Of a stretch of 64,000 nucleotides of DNA, positions 1 through 8,267 are shown in pieces (within the stretch, counting starts at the first letter, position 1; the number at the start of each line of letters is the position of its first letter). The stretch lies in contig NZ_CP033966.1 in the NCBI RefSeq assembly GCF_003854895.1, positions 1,426,001-1,490,000 of the forward strand. The letters run 5' to 3'. Under the pieces are notes generated by a model. That model ran no database searches, had not been told where the DNA came from, and was given only the letters and a program-made list of their open reading frames with translations. The DNA is from Pigmentiphaga sp. H8 (GTDB lineage Bacteria; Pseudomonadota; Gammaproteobacteria; Burkholderiales; Burkholderiaceae_B). A program made the position numbers and the translations under genes.

Positions 1-2
1 AT

Positions 3-749
3 TCGAGCCTCTTGCTGCCCGTGCGGCGCAACGGCAAGGCCGCCATGCTGAAGATCTCCATCGAATCCGAAGAGCGATGGGGCGCGGGCCTGATGGTGTG
101 GTGGGAAGGCGTGAGCGCGGCGCGCGTGCTGGAGCACGAGGGCGACGCGATCCTGCTGGAGCGCGCCCTGGGGGCGCGGTCGCTGGCCGGCATGGTCCGG
201 GCGGGGCAGGACGACGAAGCCAGCCGCATCATCTGCCGGACCGTCGCCGGGCTGCATGCCCCGCGCGGCAAGCCCGCGCCGGCGCTGGTGCCGCTGGCCG
301 AGCGGTTCCAGGCGCTTGAACTGATGGCGGCCCGCCTGGGCGGCATCCTGGCCAGGTCGGCCGGCGCGGCGCGCGCGCTGCTGGCCGAGCCCCGAGACGT
401 CGTGCCGCTGCACGGGGACATCCACCACGGCAACATCCTCGACTTCGGCGAGCGGGGCTGGCTGGCCATCGATCCGAAACGGCTGGAGGGCGAGCGGGGC
501 TTCGACTACGCCAACCTGTTCTGCAATCCGGACCATGTCATCGCCCTGGCCCCGGGGCGCCTGGCGCGGCAGGCCGACGTCGTCGCCCGGGCGGCGGGGC
601 TGGAGCGCCGGCGCCTGCTGCAATGGATCCTGGCCTGGGCCGGCCTGTCCGCCACCTGGCTTATCGAGGACGGCCAGGACGAGTGGGTGGCGCCGACCTT
701 GCGCGTCGCGGAGCTGGCGTTGGCCGAACTCGGTCCGGACCGGCGCTAA
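3..749 (+). CDS. APH(6)/hydroxyurea-type aminoglycoside phosphotransferase family kinase (5' end outside window)
   Basis: The frame is open from the first bases of the window, so the true start lies upstream; 248 residues are visible. The protein has the catalytic loop HGDIHHGN (411-434) and the metal-binding DPK (471-479) of the protein-kinase-like antibiotic phosphotransferases. The order LLPVRR..AMLKI near the visible N-terminus, where a lysine contacts ATP, is that of the streptomycin-6-kinase/hydroxyurea resistance family (APH_6_hur). Such enzymes phosphorylate and inactivate streptomycin or hydroxyurea in the cytoplasm. Chromosomal members in environmental betaproteobacteria often have unknown substrates, so resistance is an inference. 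The TAA stop (747-749) overlaps the TAG stop of the convergent MFS gene. Confidence 0.82.
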   Translation, partial: SSLLLPVRRNGKAAMLKISIESEERWGAGLMVWWEGVSAARVLEHEGDAILLERALGARSLAGMVRAGQDDEASRIICRTVAGLHAPRGKPAPALVPLAERFQALELMAARLGGILARSAGAARALLAEPRDVVPLHGDIHHGNILDFGERGWLAIDPKRLEGERGFDYANLFCNPDHVIALAPGRLARQADVVARAAGLERRRLLQWILAWAGLSATWLIEDGQDEWVAPTLRVAELALAELGPDRR

Positions 750-1975
750 CCGGCGGCGGAGCCGGCCGTCCGGGCCGTTGCCGCCGCCGGCGTCGCGCGC
801 AGGGTGGCGGCCCAGAACAGCAAGGCGAGCGCGCCGATGCCCGCGCCCATCAGACAGACGCCGTTCCAGCCCGCGCGGGCATAGACCAGGGTCGAGATAG
901 ACGAGCCGGCCGCGCTGCCGATGGAATAGAACACCATGTAGGCGGCGGTCAGGCGATTCTGCGCTTCCGGCCGCACGCGATAGATCATGCCCTGGTTGGT
1001 GACGTGCGCCGCCTGCAGGCCGAAGTCGATCACCAGCACGCCCAGGACCAGCCAAAGGATGGAATGCGGCAGCAGGGAGATCGGCAGCCAGGCGGCCAGC
1101 ATCAGCGCGAGCGCGATGCCGGTCGTGCGTTGGCCGTGCCCGCGATCGGCCCAGCGGCCGGCGCGCGCGGCGCCCAGCGCACCGGCGGCGCCGGCCAGCC
1201 CGAACAGGCCGACCTCGGTATGGGACAGCGAAAAGGGCGGCGCGGCGAGCGGCAGCACCATGGGCGCGAGCAGCGTCGTGATGTCGGCGAAGATCAGCAT
1301 CGCGATGACGGCGCGGATACGCAAGACCGGTTCTTCCAGAAACAGCGTGAACACCGACGCGATCAGGCGCGGATAGGAGATCCGGGGGCCGGTGCGCCGC
1401 TGGCGGGGCAGGGCCTGGTAGAGCAGTCCGGCGATCACTAGCGTCAGCGCGGCCGATACCAGGTAGACCGTCCGCCATCCCGACAGGTCGGTCAGGAGGC
1501 CGGCGGCGGTCCGCGCCAACAGGATGCCCAGCACGATGCCGCTGGTGACCACGCCCACGACCTGGCCTCGCTCGGATGGCCGGGCGAGCGTGGCCGCGTA
1601 GGCGACCAGCGCCTGCGTGACCACCGCGAGCAGGCCCACCGCCGCCATGGAGGCGAGCAGCATGGCCGCCGTCGACGAAAACCCCACGCAGGCCAGGGCC
1701 AGCACGGAAAGCAGCGACTGCCCGACGATGAGCTTGCGGCGATCGAGCAGGTCGCCCAGCGGCACCAGCAGGACCAGGCCCAGACCGTAGCCGAGCTGGG
1801 TCGCGCCCACGATGAGGCCGGCCACCGCGTGCGACAGGCCGAGGTCGTCCGCCATGACGTCCAGCAAGGGGTGGGCGAAATAGGCGTTGGCGACGGCCAG
1901 CCCGCTCGCGACCGCGAAGAGCAGCGTGACCGGACGCGTGAGCGGCGATGGCGCCGCGCTTGCTGTAGAACCCAT
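746..1975 (-). CDS. MFS exporter (DHA1/arabinose-efflux type)
   Basis: A 409-residue protein with about twelve hydrophobic segments. The loop between segments 2 and 3 carries GDLLDRRK, a form of the MFS motif A. It is most like the DHA1 drug and sugar efflux proteins that are commonly paired with HxlR regulators. I chose the ATG at 1975 because GGAGT lies 7 bases upstream and because the predicted promoter (TTGCAT 2047-2042, TATCCT 2024-2019, 17-base spacer) puts the transcript start near 2012. The ATG at 2002 would also be inside the transcript but has no ribosome site. The gene is divergent from the hxlR-type gene, which probably represses it. The substrate cannot be told from sequence. Confidence 0.85.
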   Translation of the reverse strand: MGSTASAAPSPLTRPVTLLFAVASGLAVANAYFAHPLLDVMADDLGLSHAVAGLIVGATQLGYGLGLVLLVPLGDLLDRRKLIVGQSLLSVLALACVGFSSTAAMLLASMAAVGLLAVVTQALVAYAATLARPSERGQVVGVVTSGIVLGILLARTAAGLLTDLSGWRTVYLVSAALTLVIAGLLYQALPRQRRTGPRISYPRLIASVFTLFLEEPVLRIRAVIAMLIFADITTLLAPMVLPLAAPPFSLSHTEVGLFGLAGAAGALGAARAGRWADRGHGQRTTGIALALMLAAWLPISLLPHSILWLVLGVLVIDFGLQAAHVTNQGMIYRVRPEAQNRLTAAYMVFYSIGSAAGSSISTLVYARAGWNGVCLMGAGIGALALLFWAATLRATPAAATARTAGSAAG

Positions 1976-1994
1976 GGCTAAGACTCCGATTGTT

Positions 1995-2049
1995 GGTTGC
2001 ATGACGAAACCGTTCGGAAGGATAGGGTTTTTGGTTTTATAATGCAACC
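1995..2049. promoter_or_regulatory. Overlapping divergent promoters with an inverted GGTTGCAT pair
   Basis: GGTTGCAT (1995-2002) recurs inverted as ATGCAACC (2042-2049), 39 bases apart. The right arm covers the -35 TTGCAT (2047-2042) of the leftward MFS promoter, whose -10 is TATCCT (2024-2019). It also touches the perfect TATAAT (2038-2043) that serves the rightward hxlR gene. A dimer bound to either or both arms would block both promoters, so this is a good candidate HxlR operator. The binding itself is inference. Confidence 0.55.
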
Positions 2050-2071
2050 TAAAAATCGATGGAGGGCGGGC

Positions 2072-2521
2072 ATGGTTGGACGAAAAAGCCTGAAGGGGGA
2101 TTACTGCCCCAGCGCCCGGTCGCTGGACGTGATCGGCGACTGGTGGTCGCTGTTGATCGTGCGCGACGCGTTCGACGGCCTGACGCGTTTCGGCGAGTTC
2201 CAGAAAAGCCTGGGCATCGCGAAGAACATCCTGACCGAGCGCCTGCGCACGCTGGTGTCGCGCGGCATCCTGGAAGCCGTTCCGGTGGGAGACAGCGGCG
2301 CGCGGATGGAGTACCGCCTGACGGCCATGGGCCGCGACCTGTTCCCGGTGATGGTCGCCCTGCGCCAGTTCGGCGAGCGGCATCTGTTCAAGCCGGGCGA
2401 GGCGCATTCGGAACTGGTCGATCGTGAAACCGGCCTGCCGGTCCACCTCGATATCCGCACGCCGGATGGACGGTCGGTGGGGCCGGACGACACGGTGCTG
2501 CTGAAGGTGCCGGAGGAATAG
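2072..2521 (+). CDS. HxlR-family transcriptional regulator
   Basis: A 149-residue winged-helix protein of the HxlR family. It begins with a short lead to a cysteine (DYCPSARSLDVIG), then the typical WW-LLIVRDAF..G..RF.EF helices, a recognition helix around KNILTERLRTL, and a wing with GARMEYRLTAMG. The cysteine near residue 12 matches the position used for thiol or quinone sensing in several HxlR proteins such as YodB. The start at 2072 has GGAGG about 6 bases upstream and follows the TATAAT at 2038-2043 by a short leader. The earlier ATG at 2042 sits inside that -10 box and is rejected. It probably represses the divergent MFS gene and itself; the inducer is unknown. Confidence 0.9.
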   Translation: MVGRKSLKGDYCPSARSLDVIGDWWSLLIVRDAFDGLTRFGEFQKSLGIAKNILTERLRTLVSRGILEAVPVGDSGARMEYRLTAMGRDLFPVMVALRQFGERHLFKPGEAHSELVDRETGLPVHLDIRTPDGRSVGPDDTVLLKVPEE

Positions 2522-2584
2522 CGCGGCGCCAGCCTGGAGGGGCCGTGTTCTCGCGGCGAGCACAGCGTGTGCGGCGTTGCTGTC

Positions 2585-2613
2585 TTGTTGCCTCGTCGGC
2601 CGGCATCGATACT
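2585..2613 (+). promoter_or_regulatory. Weak promoter candidate upstream of Bug receptor 1
   Basis: TTGTTG (2585-2590) and GATACT (2608-2613) are 17 bases apart and lie 27 bases before the start at 2640. The match to sigma-70 consensus is only moderate. The gene could also be read through from the hxlR gene, which ends 118 bases upstream of the start. Confidence 0.25.
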
Positions 2614-2639
2614 TTGCCGCTCAGCCGACAGGAGACAGC

Positions 2640-3632
2640 ATGAGATCGATCCGCAGGCGCCGCCTTGCCGCGTCCATCATCCCGACCGCCCTTGCCGCGA
2701 CGTGCGCCGCGGTGAGCGGACTGCCCGCCCAGGCCGCCTATCCGGAGAAGCCCATCAAACTCGTGGTGGGGTTCGCTGCGGGCGGCGCGAACGACCTGGT
2801 GGCCCGCGTAGTGGCCCAGGAAGCTTCGCGGAAAATCGGCCGCCCCATCATCATCGAGAACATGCCGGGCTCGAATGCCGAAGTGGCCTCGGGTGCGGTC
2901 GCGCGCGCGGCGCCCGATGGATACACCCTGTTGTTGGGATCGTCCGGCGCGCTGGGCATCAGCCCCATCCTCAAGCCCAGGCTGTCCTACCGGCCGGCCT
3001 CGGATTTCGCGCCGGTCGCCATGCTGGCCAAGGCGCCCTACGTGCTGATCACCAGCACGCAATCTTCTTTCCGGAACGTGAAGGAACTGGCCGCGGCATC
3101 GCGCAAGAGCCGGCAGGGGCTGACGTTCGCGTCGGTCGGCGTGGGCTCGGTGCCGCACCTGGCTACCGAATGGTTTGACGAGGCGGCGGGCGTGAAAGCG
3201 CTGCACGTGCCCTACAAGGGTGCCAGCCAGTCCATCGTCGACATCGTCGGACGGCAGGTGGACTACGGGTTCACGACCATCGCCGTCGCGGCGCCCACGA
3301 TCAGGGCCGGCCAGACGCGGGCGCTGGCCATCAGCAGCGCGGGCCGCTCCCCGCTGATGCCGGAGGTGCCGGCCATTAGCGAAACCCTGCCGGGGTTCGA
3401 AGCCGTGGTCTGGTACGGCCTGTTTTCCCCGGCAGGGACACCCGAGGCCATCCTGCGATATCTGCACGAGGCCTTCAGCCAGGCGTTGGATTCCGAGCGG
3501 GTCAGATCCGAGTTCGCCACGCAGGGGTTCGACGTTTTCAAGCTGCCCCGGGACGCGATCAAACCCTATGTCGAAGGCGATGCCCGCAATTGGGAAAGCG
3601 TGATACGCCGGGCGGGCATCCAGATCGATTGA
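2640..3632 (+). CDS. Bug/TctC-family periplasmic solute receptor
   Basis: A 330-residue protein of the Bordetella-uptake-gene (TctC) family, which are periplasmic receptors that bind carboxylates, amino acids or related metabolites. An Arg-rich signal peptide ends near LPAQA, followed by the family opening YPEKPIKLVVGFAAGG. The later motifs (NMPGSN, APDGYT, YKGASQSIVD, GTPEAILRYL) fit a full-length member. The ATG at 2640 is preceded by AGGAGA; upstream in-frame starts lack this and would spoil the signal peptide. No TctA or TctB membrane subunits are near, so this is an orphan receptor, as is usual in Bordetella and relatives. The ligand is unknown. Confidence 0.92.
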   Translation: MRSIRRRRLAASIIPTALAATCAAVSGLPAQAAYPEKPIKLVVGFAAGGANDLVARVVAQEASRKIGRPIIIENMPGSNAEVASGAVARAAPDGYTLLLGSSGALGISPILKPRLSYRPASDFAPVAMLAKAPYVLITSTQSSFRNVKELAAASRKSRQGLTFASVGVGSVPHLATEWFDEAAGVKALHVPYKGASQSIVDIVGRQVDYGFTTIAVAAPTIRAGQTRALAISSAGRSPLMPEVPAISETLPGFEAVVWYGLFSPAGTPEAILRYLHEAFSQALDSERVRSEFATQGFDVFKLPRDAIKPYVEGDARNWESVIRRAGIQID

Positions 3633-3657
3633 ACTCGGCCGTGGCGCGGACCGGCGC

Positions 3658-4518
3658 TCACGCGAACCGCCTGGCGCCCGCCACGCATCCCACCGCGCCC
3701 AGCGTCGCGGCCAACATGGTGCCGCTGATCGGTTCGTGCAGGAACAGCGCGGCCAGCCCCAAGGCCAGGAAGGGCTGCAGCAACTGCAATTGCCCGACCG
3801 CCGCGATGCCGCCCTGCGCCAGGCCCCGATACCAGAACACGAAGCCGATCAACATGCTGAACAGCGACACGTAGGCCAGGCTGAACCAGGCCGGCGCGCC
3901 CACATGGTCGAAGGATGCGGGGCGGGTCAGCAGCGTCATCGGCAGCATGACGGGCAGCGACAGCACCAGCGCCCAGCTGATGACCTGCCAGCCCCCCAGC
4001 CGACGGGAGAGCCGCGCGCCTTCGGCGTAGCCCAGGCCGCACACGGCGATCGCGGCCAGCATCAGCAGGTCGCCGCGCAGCGATGCCCCGATGCCGCCCA
4101 GGGCGGCATGGCCGGCCACGAACACGCTGCCCAGCAGCGAGAACAGCCAGAACGCCGGACGGGGGCGTTCGCCGCCGCGCAGCACGCCGAAGACCGCGGT
4201 GCACAGCGGCAGCAGCCCCAGGAAGACGATGGAGTGCGCGGACGAGACATGCCGCAGCGCCAGCGCGGTCAACAGCGGAAAGCCCACCACAACGCCCAGG
4301 GCCACCACGGCCAAGGCCGGCAGGTCGCTCAGGGCCGGACGGCGCTCACGGAAGGCCAGCAGCAGCATTGCGCCCAGCAGGGCGGCGATGGCGGCCCGCG
4401 CGCCGGTCAGGAAGGTCGGGTCCAGATCCATGACCGCGGCCCGCGTGGCCGGCAGCGAGCCGGCGAAAATCACCACGCCTATCAATCCGTTGATCCATCC
4501 GTTCGTCGTCTTGTCCAT
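3658..4518 (-). CDS. EamA/DMT-family transporter
   Basis: A 286-residue membrane protein with ten hydrophobic segments in two EamA halves, the usual drug/metabolite transporter layout. These carriers mostly export amino acids, metabolites or toxic analogues across the inner membrane. The second half ends LFLHEPISGTMLAA..G, the typical E-P-containing penultimate loop and last helix. It is divergent from a MocR-type regulator at 4634, a pairing that is common and suggests the regulator controls it. It converges with Bug receptor 1, with 25 bases between the stops. The substrate is not predictable. Confidence 0.88.
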   Translation of the reverse strand: MDKTTNGWINGLIGVVIFAGSLPATRAAVMDLDPTFLTGARAAIAALLGAMLLLAFRERRPALSDLPALAVVALGVVVGFPLLTALALRHVSSAHSIVFLGLLPLCTAVFGVLRGGERPRPAFWLFSLLGSVFVAGHAALGGIGASLRGDLLMLAAIAVCGLGYAEGARLSRRLGGWQVISWALVLSLPVMLPMTLLTRPASFDHVGAPAWFSLAYVSLFSMLIGFVFWYRGLAQGGIAAVGQLQLLQPFLALGLAALFLHEPISGTMLAATLGAVGCVAGARRFA

Positions 4519-4557
4519 GAGCCACCTGTGTATGGGCTGTCAGTAGAGCATGGGCAG

Positions 4558-4621
4558 GTATCGGGGCCCAGATACGGTCCAGTACAATTCAAGATAACTG
4601 TTATGACTATTTGACCGATAC
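4558..4621. promoter_or_regulatory. Candidate MocR operator: repeated GTATCGG-type elements
   Basis: GTATCGG (4558-4564), GATACGGTC (4571-4579) and GACCGATAC (4613-4621, inverse of GTATCGGTC) lie between the divergent EamA and MocR-type genes. A palindrome ATAAC-T-GTTAT (4594-4604) sits between them. MocR regulators usually bind two or three such direct or inverted sites upstream of the gene they control. The assignment is inference from position and repetition. Confidence 0.45.
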
Positions 4622-4633
4622 AGTCGAGGTGCC

Positions 4634-6025
4634 ATGAAGGGACAGGGAACGCGCATCGACGCCGTGATGGAGACGATCCGTTCGAGGATCGCCTCGCGCG
4701 CCTACCCGCCGGGGGCGCGGCTGCCCTCGGTGCGCGCGCAGGCCCAGGCCATGGGGTTGTCGGTCTCGACCGTGGTCGAGGCCTACGAGCGGCTGGTGGC
4801 CGAGGGCGCCGTGCGCTCCCGTCCGGGATCGGGGTTCTACGTTTCCGGGCCGGCGGCGCCCTTGGCCCTGTCGGAGATCGGCCCGAAACTGGATCGGGAA
4901 GTCGATCCGTTATGGATATCGCGCCAATCGCTGGAGACGGGCGATGCCGTGCCCAAGCCCGGCTGCGGCTGGCTGCCGCCGGCATGGATGTACGAGGACG
5001 GCATGCGCCGCGCGTTGCGAGCGCTGGCGCGCGCCGACGCGCCCGTGCTGGCCGATTACGGAACGCCGCTGGGCCTGCCGCCGCTGCGCCAGTTGCTGGC
5101 CCGCCGGATGGCCGCCACCGGCATCGAGGCCGCGCCCGAGCAGATCATGCTGACCGACTCCGGCACGCAGGCCATCGACCTCATCTGCCGTTTCCTGCTG
5201 GAGCCGGGCGATACCGTACTGGTCGACGATCCGTGCTACTTCAATTTCCATGCCTTGCTGAAGGCACACCGGGCGAAGGCGGTAGGCATCCCCTATACCC
5301 CGAACGGACCGGACGTCGCGGCTTTCGAGGCCGCGCTGCGGGACCATGCGCCCAGGCTCTACATCACCAATTCCGCCATCCACAACCCCACGGGCGCGAC
5401 GCTGTCGCCCGTGACGGCGCACCGGCTGCTGAAGCTGGCCGACGGCTCGGGCCTGGTCATCGTCGAGGACGACATCTTCGCCGATTTCGAGACCGCGCCG
5501 GCTCCCCGGCTGGCCGCCTTCGATGGCCTGGATCGCGTGATCCACATCGGCAGTTTCTCTAAGACCGTCTCGGCCTCGCTGCGCTGCGGCTACGTGGCCG
5601 CGCGCGCCGACTGGATCGACAGCCTGGTCGACCTGAAGATCGCCACCACCTTCGGCAACGGACACCTGGCGGCCTCCGTCCTGCTCGCGGCGCTGACCCA
5701 CAGCGGCTATCGCAAGCACATGGAGGAAGTCCGGCACAGGTTGGCCGAGGCGATGGACAAGACCGTTGCGCGGCTGCGCGCCATCGGCATCCAGCCGTGG
5801 CTCGTCCCGCAGGCGGGCATGTTCGTCTGGTGCCGTCTGCCCGATGGCGTGGATGCCGCCGACATCGCGCGTTCGTGTCTGAAAGACGATGTGGTCCTGG
5901 CGCCGGGCAATGCGTTCAGCCAGTCGCGCAGCGCCGCGGGCTTCCTGCGGTTCAACGTCTCGCAATCGGGCGACGGCAGGATCTTCCAGGTGCTGGCGCG
6001 CGCGCTGGAGGCGTGCCGCGGCTAG
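4634..6025 (+). CDS. MocR-type regulator (GntR winged helix fused to PLP aminotransferase fold)
   Basis: A 463-residue fusion. Residues 1-70 form a GntR-type winged helix (GARLPSVRAQAQAMGLS..VEAYERLVAEG, ending GSGFYV). After a linker, a fold-type I aminotransferase domain follows, with the PLP-binding lysine in SFSKT (Lys310, codon 5561-5563), the aspartate in VEDDIFADF and the HNPTGAT loop. MocR/PdxR proteins use the aminotransferase domain to sense PLP or an amino-compound adduct, not for catalysis. GAGGT lies just before the ATG. The gene is divergent from the EamA transporter and probably controls it. Its stop shares the CTAG at 6022-6025 with the convergent MFS gene. Confidence 0.93.
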   Translation: MKGQGTRIDAVMETIRSRIASRAYPPGARLPSVRAQAQAMGLSVSTVVEAYERLVAEGAVRSRPGSGFYVSGPAAPLALSEIGPKLDREVDPLWISRQSLETGDAVPKPGCGWLPPAWMYEDGMRRALRALARADAPVLADYGTPLGLPPLRQLLARRMAATGIEAAPEQIMLTDSGTQAIDLICRFLLEPGDTVLVDDPCYFNFHALLKAHRAKAVGIPYTPNGPDVAAFEAALRDHAPRLYITNSAIHNPTGATLSPVTAHRLLKLADGSGLVIVEDDIFADFETAPAPRLAAFDGLDRVIHIGSFSKTVSASLRCGYVAARADWIDSLVDLKIATTFGNGHLAASVLLAALTHSGYRKHMEEVRHRLAEAMDKTVARLRAIGIQPWLVPQAGMFVWCRLPDGVDAADIARSCLKDDVVLAPGNAFSQSRSAAGFLRFNVSQSGDGRIFQVLARALEACRG

Positions 6026-7344
6026 CGCGTAGATCCGGTGGACGGGTAGGCCTGTGCACGCGCCGCCCGGGGTGCGGTCTCCGGCATTTCCCGCAGGACG
6101 GGCAGCACCGCCAGCGCGACCAGCGCGATCATCGCCCCCGGCGCGGCGGTCCAGCCCGTGGCCTGGACCAGCCATTCCGCCAGGAAGGGCGTCAGCCCCC
6201 CGAACAGCGCGGTGGCCGCGGTCGCGCCCAGCGCCAGCCCGCTCAGCCGGCCTTCGCCGGGAAACTGCTCGGCCGTGGCGGGGGCGCCCACGGCGCTGAC
6301 ACCGCCGGCGACCAGCGCCAGCGCGACCGCGCCCAGGGCGACCTGCAAGATCGTGCCGTGCGCCATGTAGGTGAACATGAACAGCGGCAAGGCCGCGCCC
6401 AGGACCGCCAGTCCCATCAACATGCGCCGGCGTCCCAGGCGGTCCGACAGCGCGCCGGCCGCGGGCGTGACCACGATGACGGCCACGGCGGCGACGGTCG
6501 ACAGCCAGAGCGATTCGCCTTCCGCGCGGCCGCCGGCCGAGGTCAGGAAGGCGGGCACGTAGGTGATGCCGACGTAGTAGGTGATGGAGCCCAGTGCCGA
6601 GATCGCGAAGGTCCGCAGCACGGCGGCGCGATGATGGGTGAGCGTGTGCAGGATGGGCGAGGCGGGGATGGTGCCCTGGCGCCGCTGCCTTTCGAAGTCC
6701 GGCGATTCCTGCATGGCCGAGCGCGCGATCCAGATACTGCCCGCCAGGGCCGCGCCGACGAAGAAGGGGATGCGCCATCCCCAGGCGTCGAGTTGGGAGG
6801 TATCCAGCAGGGCCACGGTCGCGGCCGACACCGCCACCGCCAGCAGCGCGCCGACTTCGCTGGCGGCCGACGCGAGCGACGTGACCAGGCCCCTGCGGCC
6901 GGGGCGCGCGCCTTCCAGCAGATAGGCCACCACGCTGGTGTATTCGCCGCCCACCGAGAATGCCATCAGGCAGCGCAGGACGAGCAGCAGCACGCCGGCG
7001 GTGGCGCCCAGGCTGCCGTAGGCGGGCAGCAGCGCGGTCGCCAGCATGGCGGCCGTCATCAGCGCCATGGACAGCAGCAGGGTCCGGCGGCGGCCGAAGC
7101 GATCGCCGATGTGGCCGAACACGAGGGCGCCCAGGGGCCGCATGAAGTACGAGACGGCGAAGCCGGCCAGCGTGGCCAGCAGCGACAAGTGGCCTCCGCC
7201 GAAGAACACGCGGGACAGGACCGTGGCGAAGTACAGGTACAGCGTGAAGTCGTACCACTCGACGATCGTGGACAGGGCGGCGATCGTCAGGGATCCGCGC
7301 GAGATCTCGGGGGCCGGGGTGGGGCCGCTGGCCGCCGCCGGCAT
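6022..7344 (-). CDS. MFS permease of the metabolite:H+ symporter (MHS) family
   Basis: A 440-residue, roughly twelve-helix transporter. It opens TIVEWYDFTLYLY, continues with SYFMRPLGALVFGHIGDR and FGRRRTL, and has FSVGGEYTSV in helix 4. These are hallmarks of the MHS family (KgtP, ShiA, ProP, citrate and dicarboxylate symporters), which take up organic acids or zwitterions with protons. I chose the ATG at 7344. The longer GTG start at 7425 lies inside the perfect palindrome at 7425-7452 and adds 27 unconserved residues. The 7344 start has no strong ribosome site, so it is tentative. It is divergent from an ArsR-type regulator that probably controls it. Confidence 0.85.
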   Translation of the reverse strand: MPAAASGPTPAPEISRGSLTIAALSTIVEWYDFTLYLYFATVLSRVFFGGGHLSLLATLAGFAVSYFMRPLGALVFGHIGDRFGRRRTLLLSMALMTAAMLATALLPAYGSLGATAGVLLLVLRCLMAFSVGGEYTSVVAYLLEGARPGRRGLVTSLASAASEVGALLAVAVSAATVALLDTSQLDAWGWRIPFFVGAALAGSIWIARSAMQESPDFERQRRQGTIPASPILHTLTHHRAAVLRTFAISALGSITYYVGITYVPAFLTSAGGRAEGESLWLSTVAAVAVIVVTPAAGALSDRLGRRRMLMGLAVLGAALPLFMFTYMAHGTILQVALGAVALALVAGGVSAVGAPATAEQFPGEGRLSGLALGATAATALFGGLTPFLAEWLVQATGWTAAPGAMIALVALAVLPVLREMPETAPRAARAQAYPSTGSTR

Positions 7345-7424
7345 GTCAGGAAAGAGGAGTCGTGGCCATGTTCCCGGGAATGATATAGGGATGGCCGGTT
7401 CCTGGAAACGCGGGACGTGTCTCA

Positions 7425-7452
7425 CGATGCTTCGATCCGCGTCGAAGCATCG
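7425..7452. promoter_or_regulatory. Perfect 11-bp inverted repeat, candidate ArsR-family operator
   Basis: CGATGCTTCGA (7425-7435) and TCGAAGCATCG (7442-7452) are exact reverse complements around a 6-base spacer. The 28-base palindrome lies between the divergent MHS permease (start 7344) and the ArsR-type gene (start 7502). Its position and symmetry fit a dimeric winged-helix repressor controlling both genes. Confidence 0.6.
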
Positions 7453-7501
7453 CGGGCCCGCGCGGCGTTACGCTATCCGCTTGAACGAAGGAGCCCGCGC
7501 C

Positions 7502-8203
7502 ATGCCCGAGCACGCCGAGATCGCCGCCACCGCTTCCCTGATTGCCGAGCCGGCCCGCACCGCCATGCTGGTGGCCCTGCTCGATGGCAGCGCCCGGCCG
7601 GCGGGAGAGCTCGCGCATGCCGCCGGGGTGACCGCGCAGACGGCCAGCACCCATCTGGCGCGCCTGGTGCAGGGGCGGCTGCTGGTGGTGGAGACCGAGG
7701 GACGCCATCGCTATTACCGGCTGAACGGGCCGGAGGTGGCCCAGGCGCTGGAACACCTGGCCGGCGTCGGCGGCCCCGCCTCCGCGCGCCGGCCACCGTT
7801 GGGCAAGCAGGCCCGGTCGCTGCAGTTCGCGCGCTGCTGCTACGACCACCTGGCGGGGCAACTGGGCGTAGCGGTGGCGCAGGCCTTGCAGCGGCATGGC
7901 TACGTCATCGCGCAACCGGGAAAGCGCTGCGGGATCACGCCGGCCGGGGAACACTGGTTCAGCGGCATGGGGCTGGACGTGCGGACGCTGCGGCCCACCC
8001 GTAACGGGCTGGCAAGGCTGTGCCTGGACTGGACGGAGCGCACGCATCACGTGGGCGGTCCGCTGGGCGTGGCGATGCTGGCGGCCTTCTGCGAGCGGGG
8101 ATGGCTGCGGCGCACGCCGGGATCGCGGGCCTTGACGCTGACGCCGCCTGGGCGGATCGCGCTCAGGGAACAGTTGGGGGTCGAGGTTGAGGACGCCAGC
8201 TAG
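7502..8203 (+). CDS. ArsR-type winged-helix regulator with extended C-terminal domain
   Basis: A 233-residue protein. Residues 1-90 form an ArsR-like winged helix: AEPARTAMLVALLDG, AGELAHAAGVTAQTAS as helix-turn-helix, and VETEGRHRYYRLN as the wing. The remaining 140 residues form a Cys/His-containing C-terminal domain (FARCCYDHLAGQLGVAV) seen in a larger ArsR subgroup and not in the 100-residue metal sensors. No compact metal-binding CxC motif is visible, so metal sensing is not supported. AAGGAG lies about ten bases before the ATG. It is divergent from the MHS permease and separated from it by a perfect palindrome; it probably represses that permease in response to its substrate or a breakdown product. 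Confidence 0.85.
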   Translation: MPEHAEIAATASLIAEPARTAMLVALLDGSARPAGELAHAAGVTAQTASTHLARLVQGRLLVVETEGRHRYYRLNGPEVAQALEHLAGVGGPASARRPPLGKQARSLQFARCCYDHLAGQLGVAVAQALQRHGYVIAQPGKRCGITPAGEHWFSGMGLDVRTLRPTRNGLARLCLDWTERTHHVGGPLGVAMLAAFCERGWLRRTPGSRALTLTPPGRIALREQLGVEVEDAS

Positions 8204-8220
8204 CTTCTCTACCCGGCGGC

Positions 8221-8256
8221 GTTGCCAGCGGCGGCAGGCGTGCCGCCGCTGGCAAC
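8221..8256. terminator. Strong 16-bp hairpin between convergent genes
   Basis: GTTGCCAGCGGCGGCA (8221-8236) pairs perfectly with TGCCGCCGCTGGCAAC (8241-8256) across a GGCG loop. It lies between the stops of the ArsR-type gene and the convergent phosphoesterase gene, so it probably serves both as a terminator. There is no long T-tract on either side. Confidence 0.7.
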
Positions 8257-8267
8257 GCGCGCCTGGC

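Noticed and set aside
746..749. Shared stop bases between convergent genes (also CTAG at 6022-6025)
   Set aside because: Overlapping stops such as CTAA or CTAG are common in compact genomes and need no special function.
2640..3632. Complete TctABC transporter
   Set aside because: Only the receptor is present at both Bug loci; no TctA or TctB gene lies nearby.
7345..7425. GTG start at 7425 for the MHS permease
   Set aside because: It lies within the perfect palindrome and adds an unconserved tail.
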